Below, piece by piece: positions 9,447 to 18,402 of a stretch of 64,000 nucleotides of DNA. The position numbers were made by a program, and so were the translations under genes. This stretch comes from Enterococcus sp. RIT-PI-f (GTDB lineage: Bacteria; Bacillota; Bacilli; Lactobacillales; Enterococcaceae). Each line of letters opens with the position of its first letter. Position 1 is the first letter of the stretch. Where the stretch lies: positions 124,001-188,000 of the forward strand of contig NZ_LHOX01000018.1 of the NCBI RefSeq assembly GCF_001297065.1, written 5' to 3'. The notes beneath the pieces are model-generated. The model was not told the origin of the DNA. It saw nothing but the letters and a program-made list of their open reading frames with translations, and made no database searches.

Positions 9447-10283
9447 ATGGGATCTAAACTAAAAGGTTGGTTTCAAAAAAAATATAGAAACAACTTTCGA
9501 AAAACAATGCCATATAAAGTGGCTCTATTAGGTAGTTGTACGACTAGAGATATTTTTAATTCTAAGTTCAATCCAGATTACAAAAAATATTTTACGATCG
9601 TTGCTGATCAACAGCACATGAGTATAGTTTCAGTCATGTCTTCTCCTCTGAATTTGAAGGAAAGTAAAATTAATGGAGATGTTACTAACTTTTATAAAAA
9701 TGTTTACCGACAAGACTTGCAAAAGGATTTTTTATCTCGATTAAAGCAAAGTCAGCCGGATATTTTAATTATAGATTTTTATACGGATGTTTTTTATGGT
9801 ACTTTGGCAGTCAATGACGGTACCTATATAACCAATAAAAAATGGCAATATAAGAAGCTGGATCATTTTAAGCAAATTAACATTGAGAATGAATACTCTA
9901 TATATAACAATACAGACGCGTTCCTAAAATTATGGAAAAAAAATTTTGATGATTTGATTCAGTATGTGCGATTGAATCTGCCACACTGCGAGATCATTTT
10001 GAACAAAACAAAATTTGTTAATACTGGTCTGAAAAACGGGCAACAAGTCGTTTTGAGTGAAGAATTAAATGACAAATGGGAAAACTTCCATATTGATAGA
10101 TTCAATATTTTATGGGATTTATTTGATACTTATGCTGAATATAAGTACAATTTAAGGCATCTTGATTTTGACATAAATCAGTATTACTGTCCTTCTGATC
10201 ATCCATGGGGGTGGTTTTATGTGCATTATAATCAAGAGTTCTATTCGAAAACTTTAGAAAAGTTGCGCGTGATGCTTGACTAG
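9447..10283 (+). CDS. DUF6270-like protein with SGNH-style GSC motif
   Basis: A 278-residue protein without signal peptide or membrane span. Near the N-terminus is ALLGSCTTRD (GSC at 29-31) and near the C-terminus PSDHPWG (Asp251, His252). This arrangement, an N-terminal Ser/Cys turn and a C-terminal Asp-His pair, is reminiscent of SGNH hydrolases and of the DUF6270 proteins found in capsule and teichoic acid clusters; the family assignment is from memory of the motif. It could modify a polymer, for example by acyl transfer or removal, but that is inference. An AGGAG lies 14 bases upstream of ATG 9447, a long spacer; ATG 9507 is an in-frame alternative that would begin just before the motif. 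Confidence 0.55.
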   Translation: MGSKLKGWFQKKYRNNFRKTMPYKVALLGSCTTRDIFNSKFNPDYKKYFTIVADQQHMSIVSVMSSPLNLKESKINGDVTNFYKNVYRQDLQKDFLSRLKQSQPDILIIDFYTDVFYGTLAVNDGTYITNKKWQYKKLDHFKQINIENEYSIYNNTDAFLKLWKKNFDDLIQYVRLNLPHCEIILNKTKFVNTGLKNGQQVVLSEELNDKWENFHIDRFNILWDLFDTYAEYKYNLRHLDFDINQYYCPSDHPWGWFYVHYNQEFYSKTLEKLRVMLD

Positions 10284-10306
10284 ATTGAAAAAGGGGAGTC
10301 GGAAAA

Positions 10307-12991
10307 ATGAAAATCAAAAAGTTTGCAGTGATAGGTTTGTTGGCAACGATGGTATTAGGTGTCACAGCAGAAACAGCTACAGTTGTTTCTGCTATGACAA
10401 CAGATAGTGTCTATAACGAGAAGGAAGTAGAAAAATATCAAGTTTTAAGTAAAGTGGAACAGCCTGTTTTCTTTGAAAACTTAGCTGATTATACACCAAT
10501 CACAATGGCTATTCCAGCTGGTTCAGAAGCTGGCGTGTATCAAGAACAGAAAGTAGCGGACATTGACTATTTATACGTGAATATAGACGACCAATGGGGC
10601 TGGGTGGAAGCATCTGATTTTACTACGATCCTAGATAAGGTACCTATAGACGAAAAAATTTCGATCATTAATGAAGACGCTACCATCTATAAGGAGCCTG
10701 AATCAAATTCACAAGAACTGCAGCAAAATTTTAAGGTAAGTAATGGTACGTACGATGTTTTGATCAAAGGGGTCACTTCATTTGGCGAATTTTATCAAAT
10801 TTATGATGAAGCGCAAGTAGAAGGTTGGATAAATTCGAATGATGTAGAAATTGTTTCGACAGATGAGACAGATGTTCAAGATGAAAATGAAGCGGATTTG
10901 TCTATAGTTGATGAAACGAATGAAGTTGCAGAAACGCAAGAAAATGAAAATTTCAAAAAATCGAGTGCAGTTACTCAGAGCCAAATTTTGTTTGAATACG
11001 GAATCGTATCAAAAAACCAATGGGATATTTGGGAAAAACCTTACGAAGCTGGTGTTCAGTCGATTGGCAAATCAAATGTTTATTTCGCCAGCGGTGAAAT
11101 CATAAAGATTTCAAGCCGCGTCCAAACATCAATTGGAACATACGTGTTGATCCAAACAGATGAAGGAAAAGGTTTTGAGGATTTAGGGTGGATCAATGAG
11201 AATGGTATTCAGTCTGCCATCTACAATGACACCACAGAAGTGTATCAACAATTTAGCAAAACAAATTGGGATATTTGGAATACGCCATATTCTACTCGTT
11301 CGAAATCAGTTGGTAAAACAACGAATTTAATGAACGAAAAACTGTTGATCAAAAAAGTTTCTATAACAAAGTATGGTCAATATAACAACATCTGGGTGTT
11401 TAATCAGAATACTAAAACGTATGAAGATTTTGGTTGGGTCAATAAAAATGGATTAAAGGACCTGTCTGAAAATGTTATTGACAATCAATATGTTACTTTG
11501 AAAGTTGATAATTGGGATATTTGGGATAGCCCATATACGACTCAATCTCGTTCAGTTGCAAAAACCAATGCCTATAAAACGGGTGAAATATTATTAATCA
11601 CTAGATCAGCGACAACAAATGCCGGGTCCTATTATAGAATTTGGTCAGATGATGGCTCGGGATATAAAGCCATAGGCTGGGTGAGATTCACTGCTGTTCA
11701 AGCAGCCGATTACAAAGTCATTCCTAATGAATATAAAAGAATAAGCAAAGCCAATTGGACAATATGGGATACACCATATTCAAGAAAATCTTCAGCTGTT
11801 GGGAATACCAATAACTTTCGAGCGCAAACTATTTTATTGACTAGACGCGCAACCACAATATATGGCACTTATGTAAAAGTTTGGGCTAGAGATGCTTCTG
11901 GGTCATTCAAAGAATTAGGCTGGCTCAATGAAGATGGTCTTACGAGTTATGACGAAAAAGTTGTACCAAATGCTTACACAACAATTACTAAAACAAATTG
12001 GGATGTTTGGGAACAACCCTTCACTACCGGTGTGAAGAGTGTTGGGAAATCACAAAATTACAGTAATCAGACATTGTTAGTGACTAGAGAAGCAAGAGTT
12101 GGAAATACACTCTATTTGCGGATATGGTCTAGAGACAGTGATGGAAAGTTTGTAATAAGAGGCTGGATCAATGCCAATGGCACTTCTTATAACGACCAAG
12201 TTTTTATTGAAAGAACTTTAAATGAAAATATGCAAGTCGTTTCTAAGCGTAATTGGACAATATGGGACAAACCTTATGTAACTGGGGCAAAGCAAAAGCT
12301 GAATTCGACGAGCTACCTGAATAAAAATGTAGTTTTGAAGAAAGAAGCAGTGACAAATTATGGTACCTATATCTTAATTTCGTATCAAGGCAAAGACTTA
12401 GGCTGGATAAATAAAGATGGTTTGAGTAGTACCAATAAATATATACTCGATAGCGCATATTATAGTCAGACAACTATCGGTGCTTGGTCAGGTTGTGCGG
12501 CGGTTTCATTATTTACAGCGTTGAGGATGAAAGGATATGCGACAAATGTAAGTCTTACACAGATGATCAATAATTTACCGTTACATGCATCAAATACTGA
12601 TTTGGGTCAAATTGGTACGCCATGGGGAGGATCAGCTACATTTAGAGCGGTAATCTCGCCTGTTGGATTAACCAATTATGCAAAAAATTACACTTCCACA
12701 GCTGCAAATATCTCTAATGCTTCGATTGATGCGGTTCAAAAAGAAATCATGTTAGGAAATCCCGTTTTATTCTGGGGAAAATGGAATATGGGGTACTCTG
12801 GCGTGAATATGACACCGACACATGTATTGATTATTCGTGGATATGAAAAAACTTCTGTCGGTGAGGTTTTCTTGGTTCAAGATGTTGGTTTTGACTCAGC
12901 AAATGCCAATGGTGCGGTTCGATGGGTATCAAAAACACATTTAAACAATTATCTTAATACTAAACAACGCAAGATGATGGTTATTCGTTAA
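10307..12991 (+). CDS. Secreted GW-repeat protein with C-terminal C39-like cysteine peptidase domain
   Basis: An 894-residue protein with a signal peptide (basic start, hydrophobic core, ending near residue 29). Two divergent SH3-like modules at about 60-185 are followed by an acidic linker, then six similar modules of about 82 residues whose conserved first Trp falls at residues 239, 321, 403, 484, 565 and 650. The modules start with NWxIWxxPY and most end with GWIN or similar. The last 170 residues resemble Peptidase_C39_2: Cys730 in SGCAAVS, His839 in THVLI and Asp859 in VQDVG give a plausible triad. GW modules in Listeria and staphylococcal proteins hold proteins to lipoteichoic acid; here they probably anchor the enzyme to the polymer made by the neighbouring genes. 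No LPXTG motif. The ribosome site GGGGAG precedes ATG 10307. Confidence 0.82.
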   Translation: MKIKKFAVIGLLATMVLGVTAETATVVSAMTTDSVYNEKEVEKYQVLSKVEQPVFFENLADYTPITMAIPAGSEAGVYQEQKVADIDYLYVNIDDQWGWVEASDFTTILDKVPIDEKISIINEDATIYKEPESNSQELQQNFKVSNGTYDVLIKGVTSFGEFYQIYDEAQVEGWINSNDVEIVSTDETDVQDENEADLSIVDETNEVAETQENENFKKSSAVTQSQILFEYGIVSKNQWDIWEKPYEAGVQSIGKSNVYFASGEIIKISSRVQTSIGTYVLIQTDEGKGFEDLGWINENGIQSAIYNDTTEVYQQFSKTNWDIWNTPYSTRSKSVGKTTNLMNEKLLIKKVSITKYGQYNNIWVFNQNTKTYEDFGWVNKNGLKDLSENVIDNQYVTLKVDNWDIWDSPYTTQSRSVAKTNAYKTGEILLITRSATTNAGSYYRIWSDDGSGYKAIGWVRFTAVQAADYKVIPNEYKRISKANWTIWDTPYSRKSSAVGNTNNFRAQTILLTRRATTIYGTYVKVWARDASGSFKELGWLNEDGLTSYDEKVVPNAYTTITKTNWDVWEQPFTTGVKSVGKSQNYSNQTLLVTREARVGNTLYLRIWSRDSDGKFVIRGWINANGTSYNDQVFIERTLNENMQVVSKRNWTIWDKPYVTGAKQKLNSTSYLNKNVVLKKEAVTNYGTYILISYQGKDLGWINKDGLSSTNKYILDSAYYSQTTIGAWSGCAAVSLFTALRMKGYATNVSLTQMINNLPLHASNTDLGQIGTPWGGSATFRAVISPVGLTNYAKNYTSTAANISNASIDAVQKEIMLGNPVLFWGKWNMGYSGVNMTPTHVLIIRGYEKTSVGEVFLVQDVGFDSANANGAVRWVSKTHLNNYLNTKQRKMMVIR

Positions 12992-13005
12992 AAGTAATCC
13001 CTATT

Positions 13006-13026
13006 CCTAAAAAACATTTAGGTTTG
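13006..13026 (+). terminator. Weak hairpin after the GW-repeat gene
   Basis: CCTAAA (13006-13011) and TTTAGG (13017-13022) pair around a 5-base loop and are followed by TTTGT. It is A+T-rich and short, so it is only a candidate terminator. Confidence 0.35.
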
Positions 13027-13036
13027 TAAAAATCGT

Positions 13037-13064
13037 TTTACTCCCCCAAACTTTCGTGTATAAT
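13037..13064 (+). promoter_or_regulatory. Probable mltG promoter
   Basis: TTTACT (13037-13042) is separated by 16 bases from a consensus TATAAT (13059-13064), which is preceded by TGT as in an extended -10. The gene start is 39 bases downstream. Confidence 0.6.
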
Positions 13065-13102
13065 GGTACAAGCCAGTATTACGAAAGTTAGGAGGAGTTG
13101 TT

Positions 13103-14452
13103 TTGAGTAAACAACATCCAGAGGAGCAATCCTTTAAAGACGAAGTACTTGGTGCTTTGAACAATTCTCGATCAAGCCAAGAACCATCAAATGGCGAATC
13201 AGAAAATCAAACGATTCAAACGCAACAGGAGATTGGGTCAACTATGAATAAAGAAAATAGAAACAATCATTCAAGAACAACTGAAACACAGTCGACTGCC
13301 AGAAGGCGATCAACCATATCGGAGAAAACCGCTTCACCAGAAGGGTCGGCCAATCGGCGTAAAATGCAACGCAAAAAAGAAGACCGGATCGTGAATCGTA
13401 TCGTATTGATCGTGGTTCTTGCTTTATTGTTGATTGGCGGGGTCTTAGGTTTTTCGGTCTATCGTTATGTCACTTCTAGTCTGCAGCCTTTAGATACTAG
13501 CAATAAAGAAACCGTATCGGTGGAAATTCCAAGCGGCTCTTCAAATAAGGCTATTGGTGAAATTTTGGAAGACGACGATATTATCAAAAGCGGCATGATC
13601 TTCAACTATTATACTAAATTTAATAATTTGACCGGTTTTCAGGCCGGCAATTATCAATTTTCACCAAGTATGACGTTAGATGAAATCAGTACGATGCTGC
13701 AAAATGGTGAAGGATCAGTCACTTCCGATGCCAAAGTAACGATTCCGGAAGGCTATGATGTTGATCAGATCGGTGATGCCTTAGCAGAGGCAACTAATAT
13801 TTCCAAAGATGATTTCTTGGCATTGATGGAAAGCGATGAATTCTTCGAAAAAATGGAAACAGCGTATCCTGATTTATTAGGCAGTGCAGCGGATGCGGAA
13901 GGTGTCCGTTATAGATTAGAGGGGTATCTGTTCCCAGCAACGTATGACTATTACACTGGCAATACGTTAGAAGAAGTGGTCACACAAATGGTGGATAAAT
14001 CGAATGCTGTCATGTCGAAGTATTACGATCAAATCGCACAAAAAGAAATGACCGTCCAAGAAGTCTTGACATTGGCTTCATTGGTTGAAAAAGAAGGCAG
14101 CAAAGAGGACGACCGCAAGAATATTGCGCAAGTATTTTTCAATCGTTTGGCGATCGGTATGCAATTACAATCGGATATTTCGATCCTATATGCACTGGGT
14201 GAACACAAAGAATTGGTAACCTATGAAGATACGGCTGTTGATTCGCCTTATAATTTATATACCAATACTGGCTATGGTCCTGGACCTTTCAACAATCCTA
14301 GTGAACAAGCCATCCAAGCGGTGTTGGCGCCTACAGCAAATGATTATTACTATTTTGTTGCGGATATCCAAACACAAGAGGTGTACTTCGCGCAAACCTA
14401 TGATCAGCATATGCAATTGGTAGAAGAACACGTCAATAACACATCAAATTGA
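13103..14452 (+). CDS. mltG: Endolytic murein transglycosylase MltG (YceG-like)
   Basis: 449 residues. A polar, low-complexity cytoplasmic N-terminus of about 95 residues precedes one membrane span (about 98-120) and an extracellular YceG domain. The catalytic glutamate is Glu329 in SLVEKEG, followed by the conserved VFFNRL and the LQSDISILYALG segment. MltG cleaves nascent glycan strands and is thought to set their length in concert with the elongation machinery. The start is TTG 13103, fixed by the strong GGAGGAG ribosome site at 13091-13097; no ATG is suitably placed. It has its own promoter and a terminator before greA. Confidence 0.93.
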   Translation: MSKQHPEEQSFKDEVLGALNNSRSSQEPSNGESENQTIQTQQEIGSTMNKENRNNHSRTTETQSTARRRSTISEKTASPEGSANRRKMQRKKEDRIVNRIVLIVVLALLLIGGVLGFSVYRYVTSSLQPLDTSNKETVSVEIPSGSSNKAIGEILEDDDIIKSGMIFNYYTKFNNLTGFQAGNYQFSPSMTLDEISTMLQNGEGSVTSDAKVTIPEGYDVDQIGDALAEATNISKDDFLALMESDEFFEKMETAYPDLLGSAADAEGVRYRLEGYLFPATYDYYTGNTLEEVVTQMVDKSNAVMSKYYDQIAQKEMTVQEVLTLASLVEKEGSKEDDRKNIAQVFFNRLAIGMQLQSDISILYALGEHKELVTYEDTAVDSPYNLYTNTGYGPGPFNNPSEQAIQAVLAPTANDYYYFVADIQTQEVYFAQTYDQHMQLVEEHVNNTSN

Positions 14453-14491
14453 TTTTTCATCAGTTAATGGTTTACATTTAAAAAAAAGCAT

Positions 14492-14530
14492 GGTAATCTT
14501 TTGTGGACTATTCGCAAAAGATTACCTTTT
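14492..14530 (+). terminator. Intrinsic terminator between mltG and greA
   Basis: GGTAATCTTTTG (14492-14503) pairs perfectly with CAAAAGATTACC (14515-14526) across an 11-base loop, followed by TTTT. Confidence 0.85.
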
Positions 14531-14575
14531 GCGGTTTATTAGCAGTTAGTAGAAGTTACTAGAAGGAGAATAATT

Positions 14576-15055
14576 ATGGTAGAAAAAGTATATCCTATGA
14601 CCCTTGAAGGAAAAGAAAAATTAGAACAAGAATTAGAAGAATTGAAAACGGTAAAACGTGGTGAAATCATTGAACGGATCAAAGTTGCCCGTAGTTTTGG
14701 CGACCTATCAGAAAACTCAGAATACGAATCAGCCAAAGATGAACAAGCCTTTGTTGAAGGCCGGATCACAACTTTGGAAACAATGATTCGTTTTGCAGAA
14801 ATCATCGACAATGAAGGTGCTGATTCTGATGAAGTGACAATCGGCAAAACAGTGATCTTCGTTGAACTTCCAGATGGCGATGAAGAAGAATATATGATCG
14901 TTGGCAGTGCAGAAGCAGATCCGTTTTCTGGTAAAATCTCCAATGATTCTCCAATCGCCCGTGCCTTGATCGGTAAGAAAATCAATGATGAAGTAACGAT
15001 TTCAACACCCGGCGGCGATATGCAAGTGAAAATCACTGAAGTCAAAAACAGCTGA
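14576..15055 (+). CDS. greA: Transcription elongation factor GreA
   Basis: 159 residues, the usual GreA length. The N-terminal coiled coil contains the tip sequence [18 protein letters not shown] with the acidic residues that stimulate RNA polymerase transcript cleavage; the C-terminal FKBP-like domain includes [16 protein letters not shown] and a final [10 protein letters not shown]. It rescues backtracked polymerase. The ribosome site AGAAGGAG is well placed before ATG 14576. It is bracketed by terminators on both sides, so it is probably monocistronic, with some read-through from mltG possible. Confidence 0.96.
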   Translation: MVEKVYPMTLEGKEKLEQELEELKTVKRGEIIERIKVARSFGDLSENSEYESAKDEQAFVEGRITTLETMIRFAEIIDNEGADSDEVTIGKTVIFVELPDGDEEEYMIVGSAEADPFSGKISNDSPIARALIGKKINDEVTISTPGGDMQVKITEVKNS

Positions 15056-15084
15056 TCGTTATAAGCCATCCAACCAATCATAGT

Positions 15085-15138
15085 GGACCCTGCTGTTCTT
15101 TCTCAAGTCAGAGAAATAGAGCTGACAGGGTCCTTTTT
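15085..15138 (+). terminator. Intrinsic terminator after greA
   Basis: GGACCCTG (15085-15092) pairs with CAGGGTCC (15126-15133), followed directly by TTTTT. The 33 bases between the arms can pair further in part. Confidence 0.85.
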
Positions 15139-15211
15139 CGGACTATAGACTGATGGATAATTGCTATTTATCCGTTATGATAAGAGAGAACCATTAGGAG
15201 GAGGAACTGAA

Positions 15212-15943
15212 ATGAAAAGCCCTTGGCGTTTTTTCTTCGTCGTTGAAGCATTGCTTTTGCTATTTGCAATTTGGCAAATTTTATCAAATCCGCCGCTTCT
15301 CTTTTTATTGATTATGGGTATTCTATGTTTGGTACTCGTGCAGCGGCGACAACGAAAAAGTAATTTTACCAATTTTTTGATGGTTTCTGGATTGATCGCC
15401 ATTTTCATTAGTTTGATCAATAGTCCTGCATTGTGGTTGATGCTGATTTTCGCCATATTGTTTATTGGCTTAAAAGGTGTTGAACTGACGGGTGTTGATT
15501 TTACTAAACACTCATTTTGGCGTAAAAAACAGATGATCATTGTTGAAACACAAGAACCGAAAGACAGCCATCCCCAAAAAAGAAAGCAGCAATGGATCGG
15601 CAATGAACGGATTGGCAGTCAAGTATATGAATGGGATGACATCAACTTAGATATTTTGACGGGGGATACGATCATTGACTTAGGCAATACTTTATTGCCA
15701 AAGAAAGAAAATGCCGTGATCGTACGTAAAGGCTTTGGCCGAACCCGCATCTTGGTGCCTTCTGGCGTAGCCATTAAATTGGAACACAGTACATTTATCG
15801 GTAATGTGTTGTTCGAAGGAGAACAAACTGGTTTGAGAAATGAACGCGTCACGATTTACAGCGCGGATTACACCGAAAACAATCGTCGCTTGAAGATTTT
15901 GACGAATACGATCGTAGGTGATTTAGAGGTGATTCGCGTATGA
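15212..15943 (+). CDS. liaF: Cell envelope stress inhibitor LiaF
   Basis: 243 residues: about four hydrophobic segments in the first 100 residues, then a cytoplasmic domain with repeated beta-strand patterns ([50 protein letters not shown]) typical of LiaF/YvqF. LiaF keeps the LiaS kinase silent until cell wall antibiotics or cationic peptides disturb the membrane. Start ATG 15212 follows an excellent AGGAGGAGG at 15196-15204 with 7 bases spacing; the longer frame from 15161 would read through this site. The stop overlaps the liaS start in ATGA, showing translational coupling. Confidence 0.93.
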   Translation: MKSPWRFFFVVEALLLLFAIWQILSNPPLLFLLIMGILCLVLVQRRQRKSNFTNFLMVSGLIAIFISLINSPALWLMLIFAILFIGLKGVELTGVDFTKHSFWRKKQMIIVETQEPKDSHPQKRKQQWIGNERIGSQVYEWDDINLDILTGDTIIDLGNTLLPKKENAVIVRKGFGRTRILVPSGVAIKLEHSTFIGNVLFEGEQTGLRNERVTIYSADYTENNRRLKILTNTIVGDLEVIRV

Positions 15944-17007
15944 TCACTAAATTTTCGAGAGGTATGATCGCATTTTACTCAGGTCTGGCTAGTTTCTTTA
16001 CCCTGAACTTTATGCTTTTTTCGTATCTATATGCGAGTGGGAAAGAAAATTGGATCGTAGAAGTTTTTCAAATCAAATTGTTTTTTGTCCCCATCGTTTT
16101 TCATGTACTGGTACTTTCATTGCTGATTGGTTTATTGGTGTTTATTACGATCTCTTTTTTCCGCAGTCGTCAGTATGGTCCGGTGGAAGAGAAATTACGT
16201 CTGTTGGCCAGCGGCAATTTTGACAGCCCGTTGTTAGACATGGCGATTCCTCATGCACCGGAAAACCGGTTGATAGCGGATGTTGATCGTGACATCAAAA
16301 GTATTCAAGAAAAAATGAAACAAACATCAATGGAATTGCAGCAATTAAATGCCCGGCCGCAGTTTGTCGATGGCCAAACCAAAGAAGAAATCTTGGAAGC
16401 TGAAAGACATCGGCTAGCAAGAGAGTTGCATGATTCGGTTTCGCAACAATTATTTGCAGCGATGATGATGATGTCTGCTTTGAATGAGCAAGCGATTCGT
16501 AATGATGCGCCTGATGCCCAGAAAAAGCAGCTAGCAATGGTTACGGATATTATCAACGCTTCACAGTCAGAAATGCGGGCCTTGCTGCTTCACTTGCGTC
16601 CTGTAACTCTTGAAGGCAAAACATTGAAGCAAGGTATCGAGCAATTATTAAAAGAGTTAGAAACCAAAATAAAAATTTCCTTAAAATGGGATATTGAAGA
16701 ATTCACTATGCTAAGCTCAATTGAAGATCAATTATTTAGAGTGATCCAAGAGTTGTTATCCAATACATTGCGGCATGCCAAAGCAGATGAGTTGGAAGTG
16801 TATCTCCATCGTATTGAAAACAATGTCCTGTTGCGCGTGATCGATGATGGGGTTGGCTTTGATACTGAGAATCAAAAAGCCGGCAGTTATGGATTGATGA
16901 ATATTCGGGAACGAATCAGTGCGGTCGGCGGCACATTAAAAATTATTAGTTTTAAGAATCAGGGAACAAGTATCGAGATCAAAGTACCATTGTTGAAGGA
17001 GGCGTAA
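15940..17007 (+). CDS. liaS: Sensor histidine kinase LiaS
   Basis: 355 residues. Two membrane spans at about 9-31 and 47-74 flank a very short outer loop, the intramembrane-sensing type. A HAMP-like stretch follows. The HisKA_3 dimerisation helix holds His164 in [11 protein letters not shown], and the ATPase domain has [13 protein letters not shown] (N box) and DDGVGFD (G1). It phosphorylates LiaR in response to envelope stress. ATG 15940 overlaps the end of liaF by 4 bases. The three genes liaF-liaS-liaR form one operon ending at a terminator at 17654. Confidence 0.94.
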   Translation: MITKFSRGMIAFYSGLASFFTLNFMLFSYLYASGKENWIVEVFQIKLFFVPIVFHVLVLSLLIGLLVFITISFFRSRQYGPVEEKLRLLASGNFDSPLLDMAIPHAPENRLIADVDRDIKSIQEKMKQTSMELQQLNARPQFVDGQTKEEILEAERHRLARELHDSVSQQLFAAMMMMSALNEQAIRNDAPDAQKKQLAMVTDIINASQSEMRALLLHLRPVTLEGKTLKQGIEQLLKELETKIKISLKWDIEEFTMLSSIEDQLFRVIQELLSNTLRHAKADELEVYLHRIENNVLLRVIDDGVGFDTENQKAGSYGLMNIRERISAVGGTLKIISFKNQGTSIEIKVPLLKEA

Positions 17008-17009
17008 AA

Positions 17010-17639
17010 ATGATTCAAGTGTTGTTAGTAGATGACCATGAAATGGTGCGTTTGGGGGTATCTTCTTACTTATCGATCCAAGATGATATCGAAGTGATCG
17101 GCGAAGCTGAAAATGGTCGGATCGGTTATGAGAAAGCTATGGCCTTGCGTCCAGATGTGATATTGATGGACCTTGTCATGGATGAAATGGATGGGATAGA
17201 ATCGACTAAGGCGATTTTGAAAGAGTGGCCGGAAGCCAAAATCATCATTGTCACAAGTTTTATTGATGATGAAAAAGTGTACCCGGCGATTGAAGCTGGT
17301 GCGGCTGGTTATTTGCTTAAGACCTCAACAGCGCATGAAATTGCGGAAGCGATACGGGCTACACAACGAGGAGAACGGGTCTTAGAGCCAGAAGTGACCA
17401 CAAAAATGATGGATCGGTTAACCAATCGAACACCTATTTTACACAATGACTTGACCAATCGGGAACAAGAAGTCTTATTGTTGATAGCGGAAGGCCGCAG
17501 CAACCAAGAAATTGCCGATGCCTTATTTATCACCTTGAAAACAGTCAAGACCCATGTGTCGAATATTTTGTCAAAACTAGAGGTGGAAGACCGTACGCAA
17601 GCGACGATTTACGCCTTCAAACATGGTCTGATCAAATAA
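17010..17639 (+). CDS. liaR: Response regulator LiaR (NarL/FixJ type)
   Basis: 209 residues. Receiver domain with the acidic pocket Asp8-Asp9, phosphoacceptor Asp54 in [12 protein letters not shown] and conserved Lys in LLKTS; C-terminal LuxR-type helix-turn-helix from about 143 ([35 protein letters not shown]). Trp73, the position changed to Cys in some daptomycin-resistant Enterococcus faecium, is the wild-type Trp here. An AAGGAGG ribosome site lies inside the end of liaS, and the gap to liaS is only 2 bases. It activates envelope-protection genes, none of which can be identified for certain in this window. Confidence 0.95.
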   Translation: MIQVLLVDDHEMVRLGVSSYLSIQDDIEVIGEAENGRIGYEKAMALRPDVILMDLVMDEMDGIESTKAILKEWPEAKIIIVTSFIDDEKVYPAIEAGAAGYLLKTSTAHEIAEAIRATQRGERVLEPEVTTKMMDRLTNRTPILHNDLTNREQEVLLLIAEGRSNQEIADALFITLKTVKTHVSNILSKLEVEDRTQATIYAFKHGLIK

Positions 17640-17653
17640 ACGTGCATGTAAAC

Positions 17654-17684
17654 ACCTCCTCATGGTCAGCCGAGGAGGTTTTTG
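17654..17684 (+). terminator. Intrinsic terminator after liaR
   Basis: ACCTCCTC (17654-17661) pairs with GAGGAGGT (17672-17679), followed by TTTTTG. The ribosome site of the next gene lies 30 bases downstream. Confidence 0.8.
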
Positions 17685-17725
17685 TTATACTTAGAATTGA
17701 TTTGTCATACAAAGGAGCGTTTGTG

Positions 17726-18391
17726 TTGAAACAAAATTATGCAATTATCGGTCTAGGGCGTTTTGGTGGCAGTATCTGCCGTACATTGATAGAATCAGGT
17801 CAAGAAGTGTTGGCGATCGACAGCAATGAAGACCGTGTCAATGAGTACATGAATATTGCGACCCATGCGGTCGTGGGCAATGCGCAAGACGAAATGACGC
17901 TGCGTTCGTTGGGGATCCGTAATTTTGATCATGTCATCGTGGCGATTGGGGAAGATATCCAAGCAAGTATCCTGGTGACTTTGATGGTCAAAGAAATGGG
18001 CGTGCCGAATATTTTAGCCAAAGCACAGAATGAGTACCATGCCCGCGTATTAGAAAAACTGGGTGCGGATCGCGTTGTCCATCCAGAAAGAGACATGGGG
18101 ATTCGGATCGCACATAATCTGGTATCCAAAAATATTTTGGATTACATTGAACTGTCAGATGAATTCTCATTGGCGGAGATTCGCGTATCGAATCCAAAAT
18201 TTTTCAACAAAACGTTATTGGATTTAAATTTTCGTCAGAAATACGGTTTGACTGTAGTGGCGATCCGTCGTGGTCCAGGACAGGTCATCGTGTCGCCTGC
18301 AGCTGATGCATTGGTGAGAGAAAATGACAATTTATTGGTCATTGGGAATACGGATGACGTCGATATTTTAGATGAACATATGAATGATTAG
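17726..18391 (+). CDS. ktrA: KtrA-type potassium channel regulatory subunit (TrkA-N/TrkA-C)
   Basis: 221 residues, matching the usual length of KtrA. The N-terminal Rossmann domain has GLGRFGGS and the acidic AIDSNED end of the second strand for nucleotide (ATP/ADP or NAD) binding; the C-terminal TrkA-C domain (about 140-221) binds cyclic di-AMP in homologues. It gates a KtrB or KtrD membrane subunit for potassium uptake; no such partner gene is adjacent. I place the start at TTG 17726, giving MKQNYAIIGLG with an AAAGGAG 8 bases upstream; GTG 17723 is nearly as good. A single ATG-less operon with the next two genes seems likely. Confidence 0.88.
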   Translation: MKQNYAIIGLGRFGGSICRTLIESGQEVLAIDSNEDRVNEYMNIATHAVVGNAQDEMTLRSLGIRNFDHVIVAIGEDIQASILVTLMVKEMGVPNILAKAQNEYHARVLEKLGADRVVHPERDMGIRIAHNLVSKNILDYIELSDEFSLAEIRVSNPKFFNKTLLDLNFRQKYGLTVVAIRRGPGQVIVSPAADALVRENDNLLVIGNTDDVDILDEHMND

Positions 18392-18402
18392 GAGTGAATA
18401 AA

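Noticed and set aside
11015-12260. Possible tandem DNA repeat
   Set aside because: The period of about 245 bases comes from repeated GW-type protein modules whose DNA has diverged; it is a coding repeat, not a CRISPR or satellite array.
14539-15081. Open frame of 180 codons on the minus strand opposite greA
   Set aside because: It mirrors the whole greA gene in a Ser-rich reading frame, has no ribosome site and no family resemblance; greA on the plus strand is certain.
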